From positions 4,601-68,600 of the forward strand of contig DATGHU010000051.1 of NCBI GenBank assembly GCA_035307765.1: a DNA stretch of 64,000 nucleotides, read 5' to 3'. Both the position numbers and the translations under genes were made by a program. Source of the stretch: a bacterium (GTDB lineage: Bacteria; Sysuimicrobiota; Sysuimicrobiia; Sysuimicrobiales; Segetimicrobiaceae). Below the pieces are notes generated by a model. It ran no database searches, was not told the DNA's origin, and worked only from the letters and a program-made list of their open reading frames with translations. Positions 25,554 to 33,631 of the stretch are shown here, piece by piece; position 1 is the first letter of the stretch; the number at the start of each line of letters is the position of its first letter.

Positions 25554-26237
25554 GTGACCGATCCGCCGCCGCGCCGCAGATTCGGTGCGGGCGTCGTCGA
25601 TGCGCTCCCCCTGTGGTTGGGGGTCGTCCCGTTTGGGGTCGTCTACGCGGTGGTGGGCCGCCGCGCTGGGCTCAGCGCGTGGGAGATCCAGGTGATGTCG
25701 CTGCTGGTGTACGCGGGGGGCGCGCAGTTCACCGCGGTGCGCCTGCTGGCCCAAGGGGCACCGCGGAGCGTCCTCGTGGTCGCCACCGCGCTGATCAACC
25801 TTCGCCATGTGCTCTACGGGCTGTCGCTCGCCCAGCCGCTCCGCGAGGCGCGGCCCGGCCTCCGCGGGGTGGTGGCCTTCTTCCTGGTGGACGAAAGTTA
25901 CGGCCTCGGCACCCGCGCCTATCTCGACGGACGGGGAAGCGTGGCCTACCTGTTGGGCGCGGGGATCTCCCTCTACGTCGCCTGGAACGTCGGGACCGCG
26001 CTCGGGGCGGTGGTCACGGCCGCGGTCCCCGACCCGAGGTCGGCGGGGCTCGACCTGGTGTTTCCGCTGACGTTTGCGGCGCTGCTGGCGCCGCTCCTGC
26101 GCGGTCCAGCGAACCGGCAGGCGGCCGCGGCGTCCTTCCTCGCGGCGCTGGTGAGCGTGCCGAGGCTGCCGGGCGGGGCCGGGTTTGTGGTGGCCACGGT
26201 GCTCGGGATGCTCTGCGGGCTGCGGGCGCATGACTGA
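25554..26237 (+). CDS. azlC: AzlC family branched-chain amino acid exporter, large subunit
   Basis: A 227-residue membrane protein of the AzlC family. The N-terminal part reads GVVPFGVVYAVVG and the conserved core YAGGAQFTAV and INLRHVLYGLSL, with about five to six transmembrane helices. AzlC and AzlD together export branched-chain amino acids or analogues. The start is GTG 25554. The stop overlaps the AzlD start by 8 nt, the usual arrangement for this pair. Confidence 0.92.
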   Translation: MTDPPPRRRFGAGVVDALPLWLGVVPFGVVYAVVGRRAGLSAWEIQVMSLLVYAGGAQFTAVRLLAQGAPRSVLVVATALINLRHVLYGLSLAQPLREARPGLRGVVAFFLVDESYGLGTRAYLDGRGSVAYLLGAGISLYVAWNVGTALGAVVTAAVPDPRSAGLDLVFPLTFAALLAPLLRGPANRQAAAASFLAALVSVPRLPGGAGFVVATVLGMLCGLRAHD

Positions 26238-26517
26238 AACGATCGTCGCCATGGCCGTGGCCACCTACCTGACCCGTTTGGTCGGCCTCCTCGGCGCGCC
26301 GATCCGAGGCGGGTGGGCGGTTCGGGCCCTTGCGCTGGTGCCGGTGGCGGCGTTCGCCGCCCTTACGGCGTCGAGTTTGGAGCTCCGCACCGATACGTGG
26401 TTTCGCTGGCTCGTGGTCGGCGTCGGCGGGTGGCTCTCCTGGCGCGGGGTGCCGGTATGGGCCTGCGTGGGAGGTGGGATCGCCCTCTACGTCATCGGGG
26501 GGCCGCTCTTCAGGTGA
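26230..26517 (+). CDS. azlD: AzlD family branched-chain amino acid exporter, small subunit
   Basis: A 95-residue membrane protein with three hydrophobic segments and the AzlD start pattern (MAVATYLTRLVG). It overlaps azlC by 8 nt and would form the two-part exporter with it. The ATG at 26230 was chosen because the family alignment begins there. A strong hairpin follows the stop at 26542. Confidence 0.9.
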   Translation: MTETIVAMAVATYLTRLVGLLGAPIRGGWAVRALALVPVAAFAALTASSLELRTDTWFRWLVVGVGGWLSWRGVPVWACVGGGIALYVIGGPLFR

Positions 26518-26541
26518 ATGCGGAGGAAGACCGACGGGGCA

Positions 26542-26573
26542 GGGGCGGGACCCGGTAATTCCGGTCCCGCCCC
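26542..26573. terminator. strong hairpin between convergent genes, probable bidirectional terminator
   Basis: GGGGCGGGACC pairs perfectly over 11 bp with GGTCCCGCCCC around a 10-nt loop. It lies 25 nt after azlD and 14 nt after the stop of the convergent MFS gene. There is no T-tract, as is common in high-GC genomes. Confidence 0.7.
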
Positions 26574-26587
26574 CGTCCGTGCGAGCT

Positions 26588-27835
26588 TCACCGCGCCGGG
26601 GAGAGGACCGCCGGCTGCGCCTTCGCGGGCTTGCGGGCGATCAGCGGGAAGATCAGCACCACCACCATGAACACCGCGACGATGTAGAGGGAGGACTCGA
26701 AGTGCCCCGTGGCCTGGCGGATCCGCGCAATCAGAATGGGCGACGGGATGGCGGCGGCACCCCACGCCAGCAGGATCCACCCGTAGATTCCACCCATCTT
26801 CCTCGGGCCGAAGAAGTCGGCCGTGAACGACGGCATGCTGCCGAAGCCGCCGCCGTAGCAGAGGCCGATGATCGCGATCGCGATGCTGAAGGTCGTCGCG
26901 TCCTTGAGCGTGGGCAGGAGGAAGAAGATAACCGCCTGGATCGCGTACATGATGATGAAGACCGTCCTTCGGCCGATCATGTCCGACACCCAGGCCCAGA
27001 AGACCCGGCCGGTCCCATTGAAGATCGAGATCAGTCCAACGATGCCGGCGGCCGCCACCGGGGAGAGGCCGACCATCTCCTGCGCCATCGGCGACGCCTG
27101 CGAGATCACCATGATCCCCGCGGAGACGTTGCAGAAGAGGATCAGCCACAGGACCCAAAATTGGGGCGTGGACATCGCCTCGGCGACCTCGTAGTTATAC
27201 GTGCTGGCCGCCTTCGCCACCGCTCCGCGCGGTTCCCACCCGGCCGGCTTCCAGCCGGCGGGGGGGTTGGCGTAGAACTGTGCCGCGGCGATCACTAAGA
27301 TGAAATAGGCGATCCCGAGCGTGAGGAAGGTCGCCGGGACGCCGTAGAGGATGATCTCGCGGGCGGCGATCGGGCTCATGACCAAGGCCCCGGCCCCGTA
27401 GCCGCAGACGGCGACCCCGGTCATCAAGCCCCGCTTGTCCGGGAACCACTTTACCAGCGTCGCCACCGGACAGATATAGCCCATGCCCATGCCGATCCCG
27501 CCCAGCACGCCGTAACTGAGGTACAGTCCGCCGAGCGAGTGGTTCTTTGCGGCAAGGGCGGCGAGCATGTAGCTGACCCCGTAGAGGACCCCGGCGGTGG
27601 TGGCCACCTTGCGCGGGCCGGCGCGGTCCTGCCACAGGCCGCCGATCACCGTGCCTACGCCGAGGAAGAGGATGGCGAGCGTGAAATTCAGTGCGGTCTG
27701 GGTGATCGTCCAGTGCTCACTCGCAATCAGCGGCTTATTGAAGACACTCCAGCCGTAGGCTGCCCCCAGGCACAACTGCATGACGACGGCGGCCACGGCG
27801 ATCCCCCATCGATTCGGAAGCTCGTCCCGAGCCAC
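26588..27835 (-). CDS. OFA family MFS transporter (oxalate/formate antiporter-like)
   Basis: A 415-residue, 12-helix major facilitator. The N-terminus NRWGIAVAAVVMQLCLGAAYGWSVF and the GGIGMGMGY loop are typical of the oxalate/formate antiporter (OFA) branch, which moves small carboxylates or formate. I prefer GTG 27835, preceded by GAGGGGGGA, over the ATG eight codons upstream. It is divergent from the MoeA-MobB gene and close to a formate-dehydrogenase-like gene, so formate or oxalate is a reasonable but unproved substrate. Confidence 0.88.
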   Translation of the reverse strand: MARDELPNRWGIAVAAVVMQLCLGAAYGWSVFNKPLIASEHWTITQTALNFTLAILFLGVGTVIGGLWQDRAGPRKVATTAGVLYGVSYMLAALAAKNHSLGGLYLSYGVLGGIGMGMGYICPVATLVKWFPDKRGLMTGVAVCGYGAGALVMSPIAAREIILYGVPATFLTLGIAYFILVIAAAQFYANPPAGWKPAGWEPRGAVAKAASTYNYEVAEAMSTPQFWVLWLILFCNVSAGIMVISQASPMAQEMVGLSPVAAAGIVGLISIFNGTGRVFWAWVSDMIGRRTVFIIMYAIQAVIFFLLPTLKDATTFSIAIAIIGLCYGGGFGSMPSFTADFFGPRKMGGIYGWILLAWGAAAIPSPILIARIRQATGHFESSLYIVAVFMVVVLIFPLIARKPAKAQPAVLSPAR

Positions 27836-27935
27836 GTGAAATCCCCCCTCTGATCGCATCGTCGATTGGTTCGCTCATCGGCGCGCGGAGCACGCCGAAT
27901 GGTCACGTCGGCTTCACCTCCCCTCGCACGGTAGA

Positions 27936-27964
27936 TTGACACCCCTTCCAATAAAATTAACAAT
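27936..27964 (+). promoter_or_regulatory. sigma-70-type promoter upstream of the MoeA-MobB gene
   Basis: A perfect TTGACA at 27936-27941 is followed after 17 nt by AACAAT at 27959-27964 in a rare AT-rich patch. It lies 51 nt before the GTG at 28015 and would start the molybdenum-cofactor/FDH unit. Confidence 0.6.
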
Positions 27965-28014
27965 AGATTCACCCGCGCGGGACCCACTCCTCCCGCGCCG
28001 CATGGGGGGGGATT

Positions 28015-29793
28015 GTGGCGCGACTCGAAGAGGCGCTCGGCCGGTTGCTGGCGGCGGCGGTGCCGCTGTCGGCGGAATCCGTCCCGGCCGCGGACGCGGC
28101 CGGGCGGGTCGCGGCGGAAGACGTTCGCGCCACCGCCCCTGTGCCGCACTTCGCCCGCGCGGCGATGGACGGATACCTGTGTCACGACGCAGACGTTCGC
28201 GGGGCATCCCCCGATCGGCCCGTCGTCCTCCGCCTCACCGGCGGGGTCCGGATGGGGGAGGGACCGGAGGGCGGGCCGGCCCGCGGGGAGGCCTGGGCGA
28301 TCACGACCGGCGCGCCGATGCCCCCTCGCGGCGACCGGGTGGTCCCCGTGGAAATGGTGCGGCGCCAGGGCGATGACGTGCAGATCGCGCAGTCCCCCGG
28401 TCGGAAGACGCATATCTCCCCACCCGGAGAGCTGATTCGAGAGGGGGCTGCGCTGATCGCCGCGGGCGAGGTGGTGGGACCGACCGCGGCGGGCGCGCTG
28501 GCCGCGTGCGGGTTGGGCACGGTGTCGGTGTACCGGCGTCCTCGGGTCGCGGTGGTGGCGACGGGCGATGAGTTGGTTGAGGCGACCGATGGGGCGGCGG
28601 CCCCGCCGCCGGGACGGGTGTTCAACAGCAACGCGGTGACCCTGCGGGGCCTGCTCCGCGCCGCGGGGTGTGAGGTCGACTACCGGGGCATCGTCCGCGA
28701 CGCGCCCGACGATATGCGCCGGATCTTCGCCGCGCTGCGCGATGCATACGATGTGGTCCTCTCCACCGGGGGCGTGTCCATCGGCCGGTACGACGCGGTC
28801 CACCGCACCTGGCTCGACCTCGGAGCCCAGCGGATTGTGGGGCGGGTGGACCTCAAGCCCGGCGGCCCTTTCTTTACCGGTCGCTTCGCCGCGTCGTGGG
28901 CCGTCGGACTCTCGGGGACGCCGGTGGCCTGCCTCGCGGCGTTCCACCTCCTGGCACGCCCGTTTCTGTTGCGGTTGGGGGGAAGGCGTCGGGTGATCAG
29001 GCCGCTCGAGGACGCCGCGTTGGCCGTCGGGTTTTCCCGTCCGGCGGAAGAGGCGCGCGCGCTGTGGGCGCGGATCGTCCCCACACCGACGGGGCTTCCC
29101 TCGGCGGAGATCCTGTACGGCGATGCCGCCGGGACGGTCGGCGCGCTCCTCGGCGCCAACGCCCTTGTCCTGATCCCACCGGGGACTCCGCCTCTGCCGT
29201 CGGGAACCCCGGTCTCGGCGCTGCGGCTCGATCGCGATGAGGATCGCGACCGCCTGATCCTGCCCCCGGTCCACCCGGGACCGCTGGTGATCGGGATCGT
29301 TGGGGCATCCGGATCCGGGAAAACGATTGTGATCGTCGACCTGATTCAGCGGTTGGTCGCCGACGGGATCCGCGCCGTCGCCGTAAAGCACGCCGCACAC
29401 GGGTACGACGCCGACCGCGAGGGAAGCGACAGCGCCCGCATGGTCGAGGCGGGCGCCCGCGTGGTTGTGCTCGCCGGGCCCGTGGAGACCGTCCTGCGCA
29501 TCGCCGCGCCGGCGGCTCACCCCGGTGGGGCCGTCGCCCTGGCCGCCGCGGCCGCGGAGCGGGTCTGGGGGAAGCCCCCCGATCTTGTGCTCGTCGAGGG
29601 ATTCACGCACCCCGCCGACCCCGTGATACAGGTGGGCCAGCAGAAACCGGGCGCCGCCTCGGGCGAGGTGCTCGTGTCGATCCCGGCGTTGCCGGGGATG
29701 AACGCGGAGGCACGGGCGGATGAGCTGCGGCGCGTGCGGGACGCGGTTCTGGCGCGAATGGGTGCGGGAACAGCGCCCCGGCCGATTAATTGA
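28015..29793 (+). CDS. MoeA-MobB fusion (molybdopterin molybdotransferase plus GTP-binding adaptor)
   Basis: A 592-residue fusion. Residues 1 to about 400 are MoeA: AAMDGY near 45-50, TGDELVE near 183-189, FNSNAVTLRGLL, STGGVSIGRYD and GLSGTPVACLAAFHLL. MoeA inserts molybdate into adenylated molybdopterin. Residues about 420-592 are MobB, with the Walker A motif GASGSGKT at 430-437 and VLVEGFTH near the second half; MobB is a nucleotide-binding protein that aids cofactor conversion or delivery. The start is GTG 28015 after a GGGGGGG site. FdhD and a formate-dehydrogenase-like enzyme follow, so the protein probably serves these and the nearby xanthine dehydrogenase. Confidence 0.93.
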   Translation: MARLEEALGRLLAAAVPLSAESVPAADAAGRVAAEDVRATAPVPHFARAAMDGYLCHDADVRGASPDRPVVLRLTGGVRMGEGPEGGPARGEAWAITTGAPMPPRGDRVVPVEMVRRQGDDVQIAQSPGRKTHISPPGELIREGAALIAAGEVVGPTAAGALAACGLGTVSVYRRPRVAVVATGDELVEATDGAAAPPPGRVFNSNAVTLRGLLRAAGCEVDYRGIVRDAPDDMRRIFAALRDAYDVVLSTGGVSIGRYDAVHRTWLDLGAQRIVGRVDLKPGGPFFTGRFAASWAVGLSGTPVACLAAFHLLARPFLLRLGGRRRVIRPLEDAALAVGFSRPAEEARALWARIVPTPTGLPSAEILYGDAAGTVGALLGANALVLIPPGTPPLPSGTPVSALRLDRDEDRDRLILPPVHPGPLVIGIVGASGSGKTIVIVDLIQRLVADGIRAVAVKHAAHGYDADREGSDSARMVEAGARVVVLAGPVETVLRIAAPAAHPGGAVALAAAAAERVWGKPPDLVLVEGFTHPADPVIQVGQQKPGAASGEVLVSIPALPGMNAEARADELRRVRDAVLARMGAGTAPRPIN

Positions 29794-29808
29794 CGCTCCT
29801 GGGGGGCG

Positions 29809-30792
29809 ATGCTACGATACCCTCGAAAGGGTCGGACTGTGCAGACGTCTGATGGTGCGGAGCCGCGTGTGGCGATTCGAACCAACCGGCCGGAGGCCGC
29901 GGGTCGCGAACGCGAGCCCGAGTCCCCCCGCACGAGCACGACACGACGCCGCGTGGCTCAGGTGCGGGCGGACGAGGTGCGCCTCCGTGACGATCAACTC
30001 GCGGTCGAGGAGCCCCTGGAGATCCGGCTGTACCCCGGCGTCGGATCCCCGTACGTCCAGGTTGCGGTGACGATGCGCACCCCCGGGCATGATTTCGAGC
30101 TGGCCGCGGGGTTCTTGTACAGCGAAGGGATCGTGGAGGACGCGGGACAGATCGACCACATCAATTACTGCGCCGACCACTCCCTCGAGAGTACGCAGCG
30201 CTACAACATCGTGAACGTCTTCCTCCGGCCCGGCGTCGAGGTCGATACCGAGCGCCTTCGGCGCAACTTCTATACCACCTCCAGCTGCGGGGTGTGCGGG
30301 AAGGCGTCGATCGAGGCGATCCGGGTCCGCGGCGTCCGCCCCGCCGCGCCCGGCCTCGAGGTGGACGCCGACGTCGTCGGGCGGTTGGGCGAGACGCTGC
30401 GCGGCGGGCAGGCGATCTTCGACAAGACCGGGGGCCTCCACGCCGCCGGCCTCTACGATGAGCGGGGGCACCTGTTGGCGATCCGCGAGGACGTCGGGCG
30501 CCACAACGCGGTGGACAAGCTCGTCGGCCACGCCGTGCTCAACCGGTCGACGCCGCTGCACCGCTGTCTTTTGATGGTCAGCGGACGGGCGAGCTTTGAG
30601 ATCGTGCAGAAGGCCGCGGTCGCCGAAATCCCCGTCGTCGCGGCCATCTCCGCTCCGTCGAGCCTTGCCTGCGATGTGGCCCGGACATTTGGAATGACCC
30701 TGATCGGTTTCGTGCGGAGCGATCGGTTCTCGGTGTATTGCGGCGCGCACCGGATCCGGCACCGCGGGCAGGCGATCACGGGGATCGACTGA
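29809..30792 (+). CDS. fdhD: FdhD, formate dehydrogenase sulfurtransferase
   Basis: A 327-residue FdhD. The reactive cysteine motif CGVCGK gives Cys160 and Cys163. Further family motifs are FELAAGFLYSEGI (about 96-108), GLHAAGLYD and REDVGRHNAVDKLVG. FdhD passes sulfur from a cysteine desulfurase to the molybdenum cofactor of formate dehydrogenase, without which the enzyme is inactive. The first 50 residues are arginine-rich and not conserved; the start at 29809 follows GGGGGGCG but an internal start is possible. It lies 15 nt after the MoeA-MobB stop and directly upstream of its likely client. Confidence 0.95.
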   Translation: MLRYPRKGRTVQTSDGAEPRVAIRTNRPEAAGREREPESPRTSTTRRRVAQVRADEVRLRDDQLAVEEPLEIRLYPGVGSPYVQVAVTMRTPGHDFELAAGFLYSEGIVEDAGQIDHINYCADHSLESTQRYNIVNVFLRPGVEVDTERLRRNFYTTSSCGVCGKASIEAIRVRGVRPAAPGLEVDADVVGRLGETLRGGQAIFDKTGGLHAAGLYDERGHLLAIREDVGRHNAVDKLVGHAVLNRSTPLHRCLLMVSGRASFEIVQKAAVAEIPVVAAISAPSSLACDVARTFGMTLIGFVRSDRFSVYCGAHRIRHRGQAITGID

Positions 30793-30854
30793 CGCCGGGC
30801 GCCCCGTGGGGGGGGGGGCCGGCACGCGCGAAGATCTGCGAGCGGAGGTGGCGT

Positions 30855-33143
30855 ATGGACGTAAACGGGCAGCGGCGCACCGGAAAGGCGCGGCGGTATG
30901 TCAGTCCCTCTCCGATCGGGATCGGCTACACGAAGCCCAACCACTACCTCGAGATGGCCAAGGTGCTCGGGGAGAACAGCGACCAACTCGGGTTTGCCTG
31001 GCGGATCCTGAACGACGGGTGTTGCGACGGGTGCTCCCTCGGCACGGTGGGGCTCCGGGACTGGACGATGAAAGGGATCCACCTCTGCACGATCCGGCTC
31101 AAGATGCTCCGCCTGAACACGATGCCCGCGGTCGACCACCGCGTGCTCGAGCAGCCGCAGCGGCTGCGCGGCCGGTCGGCGAAAGCGCTCAGGCAGTTGG
31201 GCCGACTTCCCTACCCGATGGTCTGGCGCAAGGGCGAGCCGGGGTACCGGCGGGTATCCTGGGACGAGGCGCTCGACGTGTGCGCGGAGCAGATCCGCGG
31301 GGTGGTGGCCCGGGATGCGGACCGCATGTACTTCTACATGACGTCGCGCGGCATGCCGAACGAGCCGTACTTCGTGCTGCAGAAGGCCGCGCGATTCTTC
31401 GGCACCAACAACGTGGATAACTCGGCGCGGATCTGCCATGCCCCCAGCACGACGGGCCTCGGCGTCGCGATCGGGTACGGCGCGACCACTTGTTCCTACC
31501 GCGATTGGATCGGGACCGACCTCCTCGTGCTGATCGGGACCAACCTCGCCAACAACCAACCCGTGGCCGTGAAGTACATCGACGAGGCGAAGAAACGGGG
31601 CACCCGCGTCGTGGTGATCAACGCCTACCGCGAGGAAGGGCTGGACCGCTATTGGGTGCCGTCGTCGTGGGACAGCGCCGTCTTCGGCACCAAGATCATG
31701 GACGAGTTCTTCCAGGTGGCGATCGGCGGCGATGCCGCGTTCCTCACCGGGGCGCTGAAGCACCTGGTGGAGACCAACCGGCTGAACGAGGACTTCATCG
31801 CCAAGTACAGCGTTGGGTTCGAGGAGCTGCGGACTCACGTGCGCGCGTTGGCCTGGGAATCGCTGGAGCAGGACTCCGGGACGACCGCCGCCGAGATGCG
31901 CCGGTTCGCCGATCTCTACGCCGGCGTCGAGACCTCGATCTCCACGTGGTCGATGGGCGTGACCCAGCACGAGCACGGCCAGCAGAACGTGTTCGCCATC
32001 GCCAACCTCGCCCTCGCGATGGGCCGCATCGGCCGGCCCCACACCGGACTGAATCCCATCCGCGGCCACTCCGGCGTCCAGGGCGGCGCGGAGATGGGCG
32101 CGGTGCCGAACACTTACGGACAGGGGCGCAAGGTGGGCGACCCCAAGACGATGGCGACGATGAAGGAGTTGTGGGGCTTCGACGTTCCGGCGAAGCCCGG
32201 GGTGACCGCCGCCGCCTCAATCAACGCCGCGCACGAGGGGAAGTTCGACCTGCTGTATTCGGTGGGGGGTAATTTCATCGAAACGATGCCCGACCCTGCC
32301 TACGTGCGGGAGGCGCTGGCCCGGGTGCCGGTCCGGATCTTCCAGGACATCGTGATCAGCCCGATGATGCTGCTCGATCCCGGAGAGGTCTCGGTGATCC
32401 TCCCCGGGGCCACCAGGTACGAGACGCCGGGCGGGGTGACGGAGACGACGACCGAGCGGCGGATCGTGTTCAGCCCGGAAATCCCCGGGCGGCGCATCGG
32501 CGAAGCCAAGCCGGAGTGGGAGATCCCCATGCTCATCGCCGAGCGGGTGCACCCCGATCGCCGCCGGCTCATCCACTACGACACCACCCAGCAGATCCGG
32601 GACGATATCGCCAGCGTGATCCCCTCGTACGACGGCATCCAGCGCCTCACGAGGAAGGGCGACCAGGTGCAGTGGGGCGGTCCCCGGCTCTGCGCCGACA
32701 ACCGGTTCAACACCCCCGATGGTAAGGCGCATTTCGTGGTTCCGCGGTGGCCGGATCGGCGCCTGCCCCCCGGGAAGTTCTACGTCTCCACCCGCCGCGG
32801 GAACCAGTTCAACAGCATGGTGTGGGGCGACCGCGACCCGTTGACCGGATCGGACCGCGACGACGTGTTCATCTCCGCCGCGGATGCCCGCCGCCGAAAC
32901 CTCAAGCGGGGCGACCCCGTGATCCTCCGGTCCGAGGCGGGAGAGTTCCGGGGGAAGGTCCGCATCGCCGCGATCACCCCGGGAAACCTGGCCGTGCATT
33001 GGCCGGAAGGCAACACGCTGATCAGGACCGGACACTACGACCCCAGCTGTGGGGAACCGGACTACAACGCCGTCTGCGATTTGACCGTGCCCGCGGGACG
33101 GGAGGCCGTCCCCTCAGAGGCGGTGCTCGGCGGCGCGCGCTAA
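30855..33143 (+). CDS. molybdopterin oxidoreductase, formate dehydrogenase-like (FdhF/YdeP type)
   Basis: A 762-residue molybdopterin oxidoreductase. An N-terminal iron-sulfur cluster site is formed from Cys56/Cys57, Cys60 and Cys78 (CCDGC ... LC). The probable molybdenum ligand is Cys194 in RICHAPS, aligning with the Sec/Cys-His pair of formate dehydrogenases; no in-frame TGA is used. Cofactor-binding segments include TQHEHGQQNV, LNPIRGHSGVQGG and the C-terminal cap (from about 620). ATG 30855 follows GGAGG by 6 nt. No partner electron-transfer subunit is adjacent. FdhD immediately upstream supports a formate dehydrogenase role; the FdhF/YdeP family also has members of unknown activity. Confidence 0.88.
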   Translation: MDVNGQRRTGKARRYVSPSPIGIGYTKPNHYLEMAKVLGENSDQLGFAWRILNDGCCDGCSLGTVGLRDWTMKGIHLCTIRLKMLRLNTMPAVDHRVLEQPQRLRGRSAKALRQLGRLPYPMVWRKGEPGYRRVSWDEALDVCAEQIRGVVARDADRMYFYMTSRGMPNEPYFVLQKAARFFGTNNVDNSARICHAPSTTGLGVAIGYGATTCSYRDWIGTDLLVLIGTNLANNQPVAVKYIDEAKKRGTRVVVINAYREEGLDRYWVPSSWDSAVFGTKIMDEFFQVAIGGDAAFLTGALKHLVETNRLNEDFIAKYSVGFEELRTHVRALAWESLEQDSGTTAAEMRRFADLYAGVETSISTWSMGVTQHEHGQQNVFAIANLALAMGRIGRPHTGLNPIRGHSGVQGGAEMGAVPNTYGQGRKVGDPKTMATMKELWGFDVPAKPGVTAAASINAAHEGKFDLLYSVGGNFIETMPDPAYVREALARVPVRIFQDIVISPMMLLDPGEVSVILPGATRYETPGGVTETTTERRIVFSPEIPGRRIGEAKPEWEIPMLIAERVHPDRRRLIHYDTTQQIRDDIASVIPSYDGIQRLTRKGDQVQWGGPRLCADNRFNTPDGKAHFVVPRWPDRRLPPGKFYVSTRRGNQFNSMVWGDRDPLTGSDRDDVFISAADARRRNLKRGDPVILRSEAGEFRGKVRIAAITPGNLAVHWPEGNTLIRTGHYDPSCGEPDYNAVCDLTVPAGREAVPSEAVLGGAR

Positions 33144-33173
33144 GCGGCCCGCCCGTCCGGGCGCGACCGCGGA

Positions 33174-33192
33174 GGCGGGGAGCCGTCCCGCC
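33174..33192. terminator. hairpin between convergent genes, possible terminator
   Basis: GGCGGG pairs with CCCGCC around a 7-nt loop, 30 nt after the FDH-like gene and just after the stop of the convergent small gene. No T-tract is present. Confidence 0.4.
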
Positions 33193-33200
33193 CCCCGCGA

Positions 33201-33452
33201 TCAGGCGTAGGCCGGCAGCGGGTGGTGCGCCGGGCGGCCGCCGGATCCGGCCGGGTTCAGCCCGTGCCGGGCGCAGTAGCGGCGGATGATCTCAGCGTCG
33301 CGCGCCGCCCGAACGGTGTTCGGGAGCACGGTCCCCGCGATCAACGCGTGCAGCTTCGCCAGCGTGTGCTCGTGCACCCCGATCACGGCTCGCACGAAGG
33401 CCTCGGGGGTGTTTTCGTCGTGCGGGCAGTGCGCGCTCTCAGCGGCGATCAT
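33201..33452 (-). CDS. small protein of unknown function
   Basis: An 83-residue protein I do not recognise. It has a His/Cys-containing N-terminus (AHCPHDE), a helical middle (FVRAVIGVHEHTLAKLHALI), a basic helix with a single Cys (IIRRYCARHG) and a proline-rich end. The start at 33452 follows AGAGGAG. It is on the opposite strand between the FDH-like gene and the purine unit, so it is not in either operon. Codon usage and the ribosome site make it likely real. Confidence 0.55.
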   Translation of the reverse strand: MIAAESAHCPHDENTPEAFVRAVIGVHEHTLAKLHALIAGTVLPNTVRAARDAEIIRRYCARHGLNPAGSGGRPAHHPLPAYA

Positions 33453-33631
33453 GGTTCTGTCTCCTCTCACTCCACATTGGCACTATCCGATATATACCCA
33501 TCGTGAGGGGCCCCGCATTCTCCAGAGGGCGGCGGGTGCGGAATTGTGACACCGAGCGGGGCAAAGGATGCCCCTGCCGCCCAGCGAATACTCCCCTGAT
33601 CGTGAGGAACGTCTTCCACCGAGGCGCGCCG

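Noticed and set aside
30855-33143. Selenocysteine in the formate dehydrogenase-like gene
   Set aside because: The residue at the Sec position is encoded by TGC; no in-frame TGA and no need for SECIS.
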